DNA from: Bog-756 sp963734395
Lineage (GTDB): Bacteria; Actinomycetota; Acidimicrobiia; Acidimicrobiales; RAAP-2
DNA: 64,000 bases
NCBI GenBank assembly: GCA_963734395.1
Contig: CAVTGY010000003.1
Span: 124,001-188,000 of the forward strand
Reading direction: 5' to 3'
The translations under genes and the position numbers were made by a program. How positions within the stretch are numbered: the first letter of the stretch is position 1; the number at the start of each line of letters is the position of its first letter. The notes under the pieces were generated by a model. It saw only the letters and a program-made list of their open reading frames with translations. It was not told the origin of the DNA and ran no database searches. Positions 51,754-61,242 of this stretch are shown here, piece by piece.

Positions 51754-53184
51754 GTGAACGACACCGAAGGGCTGTGGAAATCGTGCTCGCAAGCACTGCG
51801 TGAGCAGGTATCGGACGCCATCTGGCAGGCCTACCTGTCCGGAATTACACCATTGTCGATCAAAGACACTGAAATAGTGTTGGGCGTCCCCAACACGTTG
51901 ATCAGGGACCGGGTCGAGTCGCGGTTCCTCGGTCTCATCCAGGACACGGTGACCGGCACGGTGGGACGCGATCTGGTCGTCCATCTGGAAGTGGTGGCCC
52001 CGGTCTATGAGCCTGGCGAAGACAGCCTGCCCCACGTCGACATCGACCACCCCGAGGCGGGTTCGAGGTCCTCGGCCAATGCGTCGGTCGGGCCGCTTTC
52101 ATGGCGGGACTCACCGACCAGGCCGGCTGCCGGTTCCGTGGACGCCCGTGTCGACTCCCCGGTGCTCGATCCGCGCTACACCTTCGACACCTTCGTCATC
52201 GCCTCCTCCAACCGGTTCGCCCACGCGGCCGCTCAGTCGGTGGCTGAATCACCGGCCCGCTCCTACAACCCCTTGTTCATCTACGGGGACGCAGGTCTGG
52301 GCAAGACCCATCTTCTCCACGCCATCGGGAATTACGTCCTCGAGAACTTCGGTGGCCGGCATGTTCGCTACGTGACCACCGAGACCTACATGAACGAATT
52401 CGTGGAGGCCATCCGCACCAATACGACCACCGCCTTCAAGCGCCGCTATCGGGAGTGCGACGTCCTTCTCATCGACGACGTCCAGTTCATGGAACGCAAG
52501 GAGTCCCTCCAAGAGGAGTTCTTCCACACGTTCAACTCGCTCTATGGGGCGTCCAAGCAGATCGTCCTGACCTCCGACAGACCACCCAAGTCGATCGCCA
52601 CGCTCGAGGACCGGCTGCGCAGCCGCTTCCTTTCCGGTCTGATCACCGAGGTACAGCCCCCTGAGCTCGAGACCAGATTGGCCATCCTTCAGACCAAGGC
52701 CGAGCTCGAGGAGGTCGATGTCCCCGATGAGGTCCTCGAGTTCATCGCCACCCACGTGAAGGACAACATCCGCGAGCTCGAGGGCGCCCTCATCCGGGTC
52801 ACCGCCTTCGCCAGCCTCAACCGTCAGCCGATGAGCAGGGAGCTGGCCGAAGTGGTCCTGTCCGACATCGTCTCTGCCGATCAACCCAGGCGGATCACCC
52901 CCCAGGTCATTCTCGAAGCCACATCGGACACCTTTGGATTCTCGGTCGACGAGCTCTGTGGTCCGAACCGTCGTCGTCCACTGGTCACTGCCCGTCAGGT
53001 CAGCATGTACGTCTTCCGTGAGCTCACCGACTTCAGCTATCCGGCCATCGGGCGTGAATTCGGCGGGCGGGACCACTCCACCGTCATGCATGCCGTCGAG
53101 AAGATCGCCAAACTGATGAAGGAACGACACCAGATCTACAACCAGGTCACCGATCTCATCGTCCGCATCAAGAGCGGTTCATGA
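51754..53184 (+). CDS. dnaA: Chromosomal replication initiator DnaA
   Basis: 476 residues from the GTG at 51754 (GGAGG upstream). Domain I (LWKSCSQALREQVSDAIWQAYLSGITPL), a variable domain II, AAA domain III beginning YTFDTFVIASSNRFAHAAAQSVAE with Walker A GDAGLGKTHLLHAIG and Walker B VLLIDDVQFMERKES, and domain IV with the DnaA-box-binding GRDHSTVMHAVEKI. An open frame extends to 51535 without family character. Confidence 0.97.
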   Translation: MNDTEGLWKSCSQALREQVSDAIWQAYLSGITPLSIKDTEIVLGVPNTLIRDRVESRFLGLIQDTVTGTVGRDLVVHLEVVAPVYEPGEDSLPHVDIDHPEAGSRSSANASVGPLSWRDSPTRPAAGSVDARVDSPVLDPRYTFDTFVIASSNRFAHAAAQSVAESPARSYNPLFIYGDAGLGKTHLLHAIGNYVLENFGGRHVRYVTTETYMNEFVEAIRTNTTTAFKRRYRECDVLLIDDVQFMERKESLQEEFFHTFNSLYGASKQIVLTSDRPPKSIATLEDRLRSRFLSGLITEVQPPELETRLAILQTKAELEEVDVPDEVLEFIATHVKDNIRELEGALIRVTAFASLNRQPMSRELAEVVLSDIVSADQPRRITPQVILEATSDTFGFSVDELCGPNRRRPLVTARQVSMYVFRELTDFSYPAIGREFGGRDHSTVMHAVEKIAKLMKERHQIYNQVTDLIVRIKSGS

Positions 53185-53502
53185 GCCAAAGCGGCCCGGT
53201 TCAGCGGTGTCAAGCGGGGTCGGCACAGCGCTGTCACCTCGGCTTCTATCCGGAGGTTGTGCACTATCTGTGGATATCTCTGGCCCAACCTGGGGTAATT
53301 CTGTGAACTCAGGTGAACTTGTCCATAACCGGACACCCGATGAACACCTGGCGACGGTCCCAACCGCGACTCAGTGGACGAACGGGGGATTGCGAAACCC
53401 GTCGTGGGCTGTACCGATCAGCGTTCATCCACAATCCACAGGGCTTACTACCATCACTACCGAATTACATATCAACTACTAAAGACAGGAAGGAACTCCC
53501 CG
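53185..53502 (+). other. Main oriC between dnaA and dnaN
   Basis: 318 noncoding bases. DnaA-box-like nonamers: TTGTGCACT (53257-53265), TGTGGATAT (53269-53277), TTGTCCATA (53319-53327), TCATCCACA (53425-53433) and CAATCCACA (53432-53440), most with one mismatch to TTATCCACA or TTGTCCACA. They are followed by an A+T-rich stretch (about 53441-53490), a plausible duplex-unwinding element. The dnaN ribosome site (AAGGA) ends the region. Confidence 0.7.
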
Positions 53503-54657
53503 GTGAAGTTTCGATGTGAGCGTGACTCCTTGGTCGAGGTGCTGACCACTACCGGCCGTGCAGTGAGCTCACGATCATCGACGTCCATGGCGCTCGGTGG
53601 CGTCCGTATCGAGTCGGTGGGGAACCATCTGGGCGTAGTCGGAACCGATCTCGACCTGACCGTCCACGCATCGACCGAAGCCATCGGAATCACCGACGGA
53701 GTGTGTGTAGCCCCAGCCAAGCTCCTGGCTGACATCACCCGGTCACTCGAGCCGGGGGCGGTGACCATCGAATCCGAGGGCGACAAGGTCGAGATCGGGG
53801 CGGCCCGGTCTCGATTCAGCCTGCGCACCTTCCCAGTGGACGACTTCCCCTCGCTGCCTGAACCTCCCGAGGCGGCTACCTTCCTCCCGGCATCCAGTCT
53901 GGCCAGTGCCCTCCGACAGGTGGTTCGAGCGGCGTCCAATGACGATGCTCGCCCGCTACTCACCGGGGTGCTCATCGCCGCGGAAGGAAATGGGATCCGC
54001 CTGGTGGCCACCGATTCCTACCGACTGGCCATGCGGGACATCGACGGTAGCGACGCGTTGGCCGACGCAACCCAAATCCTGGTGCCGGCCCGGGCGCTGG
54101 CCGAGCTGCAGAAGCTGTCGGCACTCGGCATGAGCCTCAAGGATGACGGATCGGCCGCCACCGCCGGCGGTGAGAACGCCGCTGCGGCTTCCATCGGTCT
54201 TTCCATCGGAGACCACGACGTGACGTTCACCGCGGGAGATGTCAAGGTGAGCACCCGGCTGCTCGACGGGAGCTACCCGGACTACCGCCAGCTGATTCCC
54301 GCCGAATACCCCAACCGCCTCCATGTGGGCAAGGACTCGCTGCTGGATGCGCTGCGCAGGGTGCGGCTCCTGGTTCGGGACAACACGACCCCGGTGCGGC
54401 TGGCCATGCGGGAGGGCGGTGTGGACCTGACCGTGGTCTCCCAAGAGGTAGGGGACGCCAGCGAGACCGTGGACGCGGATTTTGAGGGGTCGGACCTGAC
54501 CATCGCCTTCAACCCCACCTACCTGATCGACGGAGTGGAGGCGGTTTCCGGGGACGAAGTGGTGCTGGAGACGGTGGATGCGACCAAACCGGCCACGGTA
54601 CGGGCGGCCGAAGAGGACAACTTCCACTACCTGTTGATGCCCGTGAGGGTGTCGTAG
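53503..54657 (+). CDS. dnaN: DNA polymerase III sliding clamp
   Basis: 384 residues. MKFRCERDSLVEVLTTTGRAVSSR, three clamp domains, VKVSTRLLDGSYPDYRQLIP, and NPTYLIDGVEAV to YLLMPVRVS. The GTG at 53503 is chosen because AAGGAACT precedes it; upstream open frame lies in oriC. A Gly/Ala-rich insertion near residue 230 (DDGSAATAGGENAAAASIG) is longer than in E. coli. Confidence 0.96.
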   Translation: MKFRCERDSLVEVLTTTGRAVSSRSSTSMALGGVRIESVGNHLGVVGTDLDLTVHASTEAIGITDGVCVAPAKLLADITRSLEPGAVTIESEGDKVEIGAARSRFSLRTFPVDDFPSLPEPPEAATFLPASSLASALRQVVRAASNDDARPLLTGVLIAAEGNGIRLVATDSYRLAMRDIDGSDALADATQILVPARALAELQKLSALGMSLKDDGSAATAGGENAAAASIGLSIGDHDVTFTAGDVKVSTRLLDGSYPDYRQLIPAEYPNRLHVGKDSLLDALRRVRLLVRDNTTPVRLAMREGGVDLTVVSQEVGDASETVDADFEGSDLTIAFNPTYLIDGVEAVSGDEVVLETVDATKPATVRAAEEDNFHYLLMPVRVS

Positions 54658-54685
54658 CCGACGAGCTGCTTGCCGTCGCCCCCAC

Positions 54686-55786
54686 GTGCACCTCGCCTCA
54701 CTGACCGTCTCCGACTTCCGCAACATCGTGGAGATCACCATTGAACCCGATCCACTGGGCACCACGGTGATCACCGGGCGAAACGGGTCGGGCAAGACCA
54801 GCGTGCTCGAGGCCATCGCCTACCTGGCGACCCTCCAGTCATTCCGGAGCACATCCAAGGAATCGATGATACGGGTGGGCTCCGAGCGGGCCATCCTCAG
54901 AGCCGAGACCATGGTGGAAGGCCGGGCGATGTCCATCGAGGCTGAGCTGGCCGCCTCCGGTCGCTCGCGCACAATGGTCAACCGGCAAAGCGTGCGCCGC
55001 CGCCACGACCTCCATCAGGCGTTGCGGACCACCGTGTTCTCTCCTGATGACATCGGTGTGGTCCGCCAGGGACCCGGCGAGCGACGCCGGTTCCTCGATG
55101 AGACCCTGGCGGTTGTCGACGCCCGGGCCTCCCGTGACGCCGAGGAGGTTGACAAGATCCTCCGGCAACGAACAGCGCTACTCCGGGCCGCGGGAAGGAG
55201 GATCGACCGGGAGACCGCCACCACGCTCGACGTGTGGGACGCCCGGCTGGATGTGGCGGGAACCGCCCTGGTCGAGGCGCGGGAGGCGCTGGTCACCCAA
55301 CTGGCGCCCCTCACCGGAGCCCACTACTCGCGCCTGGCCGGCGAGACGACCGAGATCCGGCTCGACTACTGCCGATCGTGGAGCGGGCGGCTCCTCGACG
55401 CGCTGGTCGAGTCCCGGTCCCGTGATCTCGACCGGGGCATGTCCGTCACCGGACCCCACCGCGACGATCTGGCGCTGTCGGTCGGAGGGCTCCCCAGCCG
55501 CACCCATGTCTCACAAGGGGAGCAGCGTTCGCTGGCTCTGGCCCTGCGCCTCGCCGCTCACCAGCTGGCCACCGAGCGCCTCGGCTCCGCCCCGGTGCTG
55601 CTCCTCGACGATGTGTTCTCCGAGCTCGACCCGTTTCGGTCGAGCTCGCTGCTGGCCGGGCTTCCCCCCGGACAGGCTCTGTTGACCACCGCACAGGCGG
55701 CTCCACCGGGGGTGGATGCGGCCAGGGTCTACACGTTGGAGGTGGACGGCCACACCAGCGCTGTTGCCCGAAGGGACCTATCGTGA
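54686..55786 (+). CDS. recF: DNA repair protein RecF
   Basis: 366 residues. SMC-like ATPase: Walker A GRNGSGKTSVLEAI, YLATLQSFRSTS, RRRFLDETL, signature SQGEQRSLALALRLAA and Walker B VLLLDDVFSELDPFR. Helps load RecA on gapped DNA. Ends overlapping the DUF721 gene by 4 bases. Confidence 0.94.
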   Translation: MHLASLTVSDFRNIVEITIEPDPLGTTVITGRNGSGKTSVLEAIAYLATLQSFRSTSKESMIRVGSERAILRAETMVEGRAMSIEAELAASGRSRTMVNRQSVRRRHDLHQALRTTVFSPDDIGVVRQGPGERRRFLDETLAVVDARASRDAEEVDKILRQRTALLRAAGRRIDRETATTLDVWDARLDVAGTALVEAREALVTQLAPLTGAHYSRLAGETTEIRLDYCRSWSGRLLDALVESRSRDLDRGMSVTGPHRDDLALSVGGLPSRTHVSQGEQRSLALALRLAAHQLATERLGSAPVLLLDDVFSELDPFRSSSLLAGLPPGQALLTTAQAAPPGVDAARVYTLEVDGHTSAVARRDLS

Positions 55787-56103
55787 GGGGACGGGGTCCC
55801 TACGAACGGGACGGGGGCCCGCGTTCGCTGGAGACCTCGCTCGACGCGGTGACACGAGGCTTGGGCATGCACGATCCACGCGCCCTCGGGCGCCTGTTCG
55901 CCGAGTGGTCGACGATCGTGGGCCCGGCGATGGCAGACCACGTGCAGCCGATCCGGGTCGACGCCGAGGCCCTTGTGGTGAGCGTGGATCACCCGGCGTG
56001 GGCCACCCAAGTGAGACGTATGGGGGACGAATTGTTGGACTGTGTGGTTAACGAAACAGGCGTCGAGCGGCCCGGCCGACTGGAGGTCAGGGTACGTCGG
56101 TGA
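55783..56103 (+). CDS. DUF721 (DciA-like) protein
   Basis: 106 residues. SLDAVTRGLGMHDPRALGRLFAEWSTIVGPAMADHVQPIRVD and SVDHPAWATQVRRMGDELLDCV match DUF721, conserved between recF and gyrB in actinobacteria. Related DciA proteins help load the replicative helicase in bacteria without DnaC, a plausible role here too. GTG start in the recF stop. Confidence 0.85.
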   Translation: MRGRGPYERDGGPRSLETSLDAVTRGLGMHDPRALGRLFAEWSTIVGPAMADHVQPIRVDAEALVVSVDHPAWATQVRRMGDELLDCVVNETGVERPGRLEVRVRR

Positions 56104-56271
56104 CCACCCTGCGGGGTGCCGACCATCGGTCAGGGAAGGCACACCCGGGGGCTACACTGGGGTATTGGAATCGGGGAATCGCCGACGAATGTGGAATAGC
56201 TCCAAAACACCACAGACAACCCGAATGCGCCGGTTCCCGTTCAGTCAATCGATGTTGGAAAGGGCGCGCCT

Positions 56272-58232
56272 GTGGCGCTGAAAACAGACAGTGAGCGCAA
56301 CGTGGCGCCGACCACGTACAGCGCAGAGAACATCACCGTTCTCGAAGGACTCGACCCGGTGCGCAAGCGCCCTGGGATGTACATCGGATCGACCGGTCCG
56401 ACCGGACTTCATCACCTGGTGTGGGAGGTGGTGGACAATGCCGTCGACGAGGCGATGGCCGGCTACTGCACGCAAATCGACGTGACCCTGCTGGCCGATG
56501 GGGGCGTTCGTGTGGCCGACAACGGCCGGGGGATCCCGACCGAGCCGATGGAACCGGTCAAGAAGTACAAGGGCCGCTCCGCGGCCGAAGTGGTGCTCAC
56601 CGTCCTTCACGCCGGCGCCAAGTTCGGTGAGGGTGGCGGGTACAAGGTCTCCGGCGGGCTCCACGGGGTCGGGGTTTCGGTGGTCAACGCCCTCTCCGCC
56701 CGACTGTTGCTCGAAATCGACTACGCCGGACAGCACCACGAGATGCAGTTTGCCAACGGAGGCAGGCCGTTGGGCAAACTCGAAGTGACCGGGCCCTCGC
56801 GCCGCGGCCGCACCGGAACGACGGTGAGCTTCTGGCCGGATCCGACCATCTTCGAAGAGATCGAGTTCCGGGCCCAGACGGTGGTCGAACGCCTGCAGGT
56901 GATGGCTTTCCTCAACAAAGGCCTGGAGATCCGCTTCGTCGACGAACGGCCGGAGGCCAAGCCGGCCCAGACGTTCAAGTACAAGGACGGGATCGTCGAC
57001 TACGTCCGCCATCTCAATGCCTCGAAAGAGGCGCTCTTTCGCAAGGTCTGCTCGTTCGAGCAGAAGGAAGACGCCATGGAGGTGGAGATCGCTCTTCAGT
57101 GGAACACCGGGTTCTACGAGAGCATCCACTCGTTCGCCAACGGGATATCCACCATCGACGGCGGGATGCACGAGGAGGGTTTCAAGAAGTCGCTGACCAA
57201 CGTGGCCAACAAGTACGCGCGGGCGAAGGGAACCTTGAAGGAGAAGGACGACAACCTCCTCGGGGAGGACATCCGCGAGGGACTCACCGCCATCATCTCG
57301 GTGCGTCTTCAGGACCCCCAGTTCGAGGGCCAGACCAAGGCCAAGCTGGGCAACGTCCCGGTGCGTTCGCTGGTGGAGCGGGCCACCAACGAGAAACTGA
57401 CCGACTGGTTCGAGGAGAACCCACGCGAAGCCGGCCAGATCATCCAGAAGGGATTGTTGGCCGCCCGTGCCCGGCTGGCGGCACGCTCGGCCCGGGACCT
57501 CACTCGGCGCAAGTCAGCGCTGGACGGCGCCGGACTGCCGGGCAAGTTGGTGGACTGTTCGTCGCGGGATCCCCGCGAGAGCGAATTGTTCATCGTCGAG
57601 GGAAATTCGGCCGGCGGCTCCGCCAAGGACGCGCGCGCAGTCCGCAGACCCAGGCCATCCTGCCCATCCGCGGCAAGATCCTCAACGTCGAACGAGCCCG
57701 TATCGACAAGATGCTCAAGAACACCGAGATCCAGGCGCTGATCTCGGCCATCGGCGCCGGGTTGGCCGAGGACTTCGACGTCACCAAGATCCGCTATCAC
57801 AAGATCATCATCCTGGCCGACGCCGACGTCGACGGCTCACACATCCGGACCCTTCTCCTGACCTTCTTCTTCCGTCAGATGAAACCGTTGGTCGAAGGGG
57901 GATTCGTGTACGTGGCCCAGCCCCCGCTGTACTCGACCGAAGTGGGCAAGGAGAAGACCTACCTCAAGGACGACGCGGCCCGGGCCGCCTTCCTCGAAGA
58001 GAACCCCAACCACACCAAGGAGTTCCAACGCCTGAAGGGGCTGGGCGAGATGGACTACGCCGAACTTCGGGAAACCACCATGGACCCGGGCAAGCGCTCA
58101 CTCCTCCAGATAGCGGTGGAGCAGGCGGCGATCGCCGACGAAGTCTGCTCGGTGCTGATGGGTGAGGACGTCGACCTCCGGCGGACATTCATCCAGACCA
58201 ACGCCAAGGATGTCCGCTTCCTCGACATCTGA
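56272..58232 (+). CDS. gyrB: DNA gyrase subunit B, interrupted by a 2-base insertion
   Basis: About 652 residues when repaired. GHKL ATPase with VDNAVDEAM, ADNGRGIP and GGLHGVGVSVVNALS; then transducer; then the Toprim domain with ELFIVEGNSAGGSAK and IIILADADVDGSHIRTLLLTFFFR. The frame breaks after SAK; the next frame gives SPQTQAILPIRGKILNVERARIDK. Removing one CG pair from the CGCGCGCGC run at 57630-57638 restores KDARSPQTQAIL, the family spacing. Asn445 replaces the usual Asp of EGDSAGG. GTG start; a TACACT -10-like hexamer lies at 56153-56158. Confidence 0.93.
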
Positions 58233-58236
58233 CCTC

Positions 58237-58290
58237 GGCCGGTCCATCCGGCCGGTCAGCCAACCAATCGCGGTCGCCCCGGGGCGACCG
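58237..58290 (+). repeat. gyrB-gyrA spacer palindromes
   Basis: A hairpin GGCCGG-TCCAT-CCGGCC (58237-58253) is followed by a 20-base perfect palindrome, CGGTCGCCCCGGGGCGACCG (58271-58290), in the 91-base gyrB-gyrA gap. The first may be a message-processing stem. The second, with no loop, looks more like a protein-binding dyad. Confidence 0.5.
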
Positions 58291-58323
58291 ACATCGAACC
58301 AGTGACGGAGACAAGGACAGGGA

Positions 58324-60807
58324 ATGCCACGACGGGACGACCACGGTACCGGCGGCTCGGATACCGATGAGGTGTCCGGCTTCATCGAGCCGATCGAGAT
58401 TCAAGAGGAGATGGAACGTTCCTTCCTCGAGTACTCGATGTCGGTCATCGTGTCGCGGGCGCTGCCCGATGTGCGGGACGGTCTGAAGCCCGTCCACCGC
58501 CGGATCCTCTATTCGATGTACGACCAGCGGCTGTTACCCGACCGCCCCCGCAACAAGTGCGCCAAGGTGGTCGGGGACGTGATGGGGTCGTACCATCCGC
58601 ACGGCGACTCGGCCATCTACGAGGCCCTGGCCCGCATGGTTCAAGAGTTCTCCATGCGCCATCCCCTGATCGACGGACACGGCAACTTCGGGGGTACCGG
58701 GCCCGACGAAGGACCGGCGGCCATGAGGTACACCGAGTGTCGGCTGGGCACACTGGCACTCGAACTGATGAGCGGGATCGACCAGGAGACGGTCGATTTC
58801 GTGCCCAACTACGACGCCACTTCCGAAGAGCCGTCGGTCCTGCCGGCGCGGTTCCCCAATCTGCTGGTCAATGGCTCCCAGGGCATCGCCGTGGGCATGG
58901 CCACCAATATCGCCCCGCACAACCTGGGCGAGGTCATCGACGCCACCACCCACTTGCTCGAGCACCCCGAATCGACACCGGACGATCTCATGCAGTTCGT
59001 CAAGGGACCCGACTTCCCCACTGGCGCGGTGATCCTCGGTCGACAGGGAATTCTGGATGCACTCCGAACCGGTAGGGGATCGATCAAGATGCGGGCCGTA
59101 GCCGAGGTCGAGGAAGGTCGGGTCGGTGAGACCCGCATCGTGGTCACCGAAATGCCCTACCAGACCTCGATCGCATCGGTATCCAAGAAGATCGAGGACC
59201 TGGTCCGCTCGGGGGATCTCGACGGCATCGCCGAGGCCCAGGACGACTCCTCGGGAGGAAAGACCCGTCTGGTGATCCGTCTCAAGCGAGACGCCAACGC
59301 CAACGTGGTCCTGAACAACCTGTTCAAGCAGACGCCGATGCAGACCTCGTTCAGCGTGAACGCGGTGGCCCTGGTCGACGGGGTGCCCCGCACGCTGAAC
59401 CTGGCCCAGATGCTCACCCACTATGTGGACCACCAGATCGAGGTGGTGACCCGCCGGTCCCAGTTCCTCCTGGACAAGGCGGAAGCCCGGGCCCACGTGG
59501 TCGAAGGCCTGCTCAAGGCCATCGACATGCTCGACCAGGTGATCGCCACCATCCGCGGTTCGGACGACAGGCCCGCTGCGCTCCAGGCCCTGCAGGCCGC
59601 CCCTTTCGAGTTTTCGGAGGAGCAGGCCAACCACATTCTGGACATGACCCTGGCCCGACTCACCCGGTTGGGTCGCACCAACCTCGAAGAGGAGCTGGCC
59701 AAGCTGTTGGAGGAGATCGCCGAGCTGCAGTCGATCCTGCGCGACCCGGCCAAGTTGAGGGGGGTGATCGCCTCCGAGTTGGGGGAGATCCGGGACAAGT
59801 TCGCCAACGATCGCCGGACCCGGATCACCCATGACCCCGGGGACATGAACGTGGAGGATTTGGTGGACGACGAGGAGCTGGTCGTCACCATGAGCAGGGC
59901 CGGCTACATCAAAGCGGTCTCAGCCGACGCGTTCCGAACTCAGGGAAGAGGAGGTCGGGGCGTTCAGGGGGCCAAGCTGAAGGAGGAGGATCTGATCGAC
60001 GGTGTGGTCCACACCTCCGCGCACGCGCATCTTCTGCTCTTCTCCAATCGCGGCCGGGTCTTTCGACTTCGGGCCCTCGAGATTCCGATGAAGGAGCGCA
60101 CGGCGCGGGGGACCGCAATCGTCAACCTGCTGCCCCTGGCTCCCAACGAGGTCATCCAGGCGATCGTCGGTACCCGCGACTTCTCGGCCGACAACTTCCT
60201 GGTCTTCAGTACCAAACTGGGTCAGATCAAGAAGACGTCGTTCAGCGAGTACGACAAGTCCCGGCGGGAGGGCTTCATTGCCATCAACCTGCGCGACGGA
60301 GACGAGTTGGTTCGGGTGGTCGAGACCCACGGCGACGACGACGTGTTCTTGGTCACCCAATCGGGAATGACCATCCGCTTCTCCGAGCACGACGTGAGGG
60401 CCATGGGTCGCGACGCAGCCGGGGTCCGCGGCGTGCGTCTCAAGGCCGATGACCGAGTGGTGTCGTGTGACGTCGCCCGCGACGAAGCCGACATCCTGCT
60501 GGTCACCGACGCCGGATACGGCAAGCGGACCAAGCTCGACCGCTTCAACCGGCAGGCCCGGGGCGGTCAGGGGGTGAGGGGGATTCGATTGACCGCCAAG
60601 CGCGGGCGTGTGGTCGCCGCCTTCATGGCCGGCTTGGAGGACGAGATCCTGTTGATCTCGACGTCCGGAGTGGTCATCCGCACCTCGGTTCGCGAGATCG
60701 CCTCGCAGGGCAGGGACGCCACCGGGGTACGGGTGATGAACCTCGATGGCGGGGACGCAGTGGCCGCGGTGGCGGCCGTGGCGGGCGAAGGCGTGGAGGA
60801 CGGCTGA
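58324..60807 (+). CDS. gyrA: DNA gyrase subunit A
   Basis: 827 residues. N-terminal EEMERSFLEYSMSVIVSRALPDVRDGLKPVHRRILYSM, quinolone region YHPHGDSAIYEALARM (Ser kept, Glu in the usual Asp87 position), catalytic Tyr in AAMRYTECRL, then a C-terminal six-blade DNA-wrapping domain from about 520 with the GyrA box read as QGRGGRGVQG. Acidic-poor end. Follows gyrB. Confidence 0.96.
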   Translation: MPRRDDHGTGGSDTDEVSGFIEPIEIQEEMERSFLEYSMSVIVSRALPDVRDGLKPVHRRILYSMYDQRLLPDRPRNKCAKVVGDVMGSYHPHGDSAIYEALARMVQEFSMRHPLIDGHGNFGGTGPDEGPAAMRYTECRLGTLALELMSGIDQETVDFVPNYDATSEEPSVLPARFPNLLVNGSQGIAVGMATNIAPHNLGEVIDATTHLLEHPESTPDDLMQFVKGPDFPTGAVILGRQGILDALRTGRGSIKMRAVAEVEEGRVGETRIVVTEMPYQTSIASVSKKIEDLVRSGDLDGIAEAQDDSSGGKTRLVIRLKRDANANVVLNNLFKQTPMQTSFSVNAVALVDGVPRTLNLAQMLTHYVDHQIEVVTRRSQFLLDKAEARAHVVEGLLKAIDMLDQVIATIRGSDDRPAALQALQAAPFEFSEEQANHILDMTLARLTRLGRTNLEEELAKLLEEIAELQSILRDPAKLRGVIASELGEIRDKFANDRRTRITHDPGDMNVEDLVDDEELVVTMSRAGYIKAVSADAFRTQGRGGRGVQGAKLKEEDLIDGVVHTSAHAHLLLFSNRGRVFRLRALEIPMKERTARGTAIVNLLPLAPNEVIQAIVGTRDFSADNFLVFSTKLGQIKKTSFSEYDKSRREGFIAINLRDGDELVRVVETHGDDDVFLVTQSGMTIRFSEHDVRAMGRDAAGVRGVRLKADDRVVSCDVARDEADILLVTDAGYGKRTKLDRFNRQARGGQGVRGIRLTAKRGRVVAAFMAGLEDEILLISTSGVVIRTSVREIASQGRDATGVRVMNLDGGDAVAAVAAVAGEGVEDG

Positions 60808-60842
60808 GTCCGACGTTGGTGTAGCGTCGTGCGGCGGTTTGC

Positions 60843-60919
60843 GGGGCTATAGCTCAGTCGGTTAGAGCGCAGCACTGATAATGCTGAGGTCGCTGGTTCG
60901 ATTCCAGCTAGCCCCACCA
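60843..60919 (+). tRNA. tRNA-Ile (GAT)
   Basis: 77 bases including an encoded CCA. Acceptor GGGGCTA pairs with TAGCCCC; D-arm AGCTCAGTCGGTTAGAGC; anticodon stem CAGCA/TGCTG around loop CTGATAA, anticodon GAT; T-arm GCTGGTTCGATTCCAGC. It stands alone after gyrA; in mycobacteria a tRNA-Ile/tRNA-Ala pair is close to gyrA. Confidence 0.97.
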
Positions 60920-61242
60920 CTCTCTGTACCGGTCTCCCATGATGAGTGGCTTGCGGATGGTCGAAGAGTGACAGGTCTTCGCTGAACGAGATTGCCTTTC
61001 CCGAAGTGTGTCGTGTGGACCGGGAACGCCGCGGGCGGACCCTGTCGTGTCCTTCTCAAGGTTCAGACGTCTGTCCGTTGGCCACTTAGTTTTAGAAAAT
61101 CGGCCAAATTACCCGTCTTTAGCCGATAACTGATCACCCCGGCCATCGTCTAGGGGCGATAATTTGGCCAATTTTGCGAAACCAAAAGCCCGACGGAGGT
61201 GACGCCGTCCGTCCCTGCTGGACCTCCATCCCAACGGCGGCA
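60920..61242. other. Noncoding region after tRNA-Ile
   Basis: 323 bases between the tRNA and the alcohol dehydrogenase. Apart from the two AT-rich dyad copies, no gene, promoter of canonical form or terminator was recognised. Open frames on the minus strand across the tRNA are shadows of its conserved sequence. Confidence 0.5.
61090..61188 (+). repeat. Inverted pair of the AT-rich dyad element (copies B1, B2)
   Basis: B1 (61090-61131): GAAAATCGGCCAAATTA, a CCG and an 8-base spacer, then CGATAACT. B2 (61188-61146 on the minus strand): TTTCGC, AAAATTGGCCAAATTATCG, spacer CCCCTAGA, CGAT. Both share the motif order of copy A at 1097-1143, so one location carries two opposed copies. The sequence is much richer in A+T than the flanks. 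Confidence 0.55.

Noticed and set aside
51745..51760. Third parS at the dnaA start
   Set aside because: CCCACGTGAACG shares the CACGTGAA core, but the left half does not match parS, and the sequence is explained by the dnaA ribosome site and start codon.
60567..60920. Open frames across the tRNA on the minus strand
   Set aside because: A common false gene created by the antisense of a tRNA and the gyrA end.
61090..61188. Terminal inverted repeats of a 60-kb mobile element
   Set aside because: The elements at 1.1 and 61.1 kb would bracket the origin and essential genes. No transposase or integrase lies inside, so mobility of the whole block is not credible.
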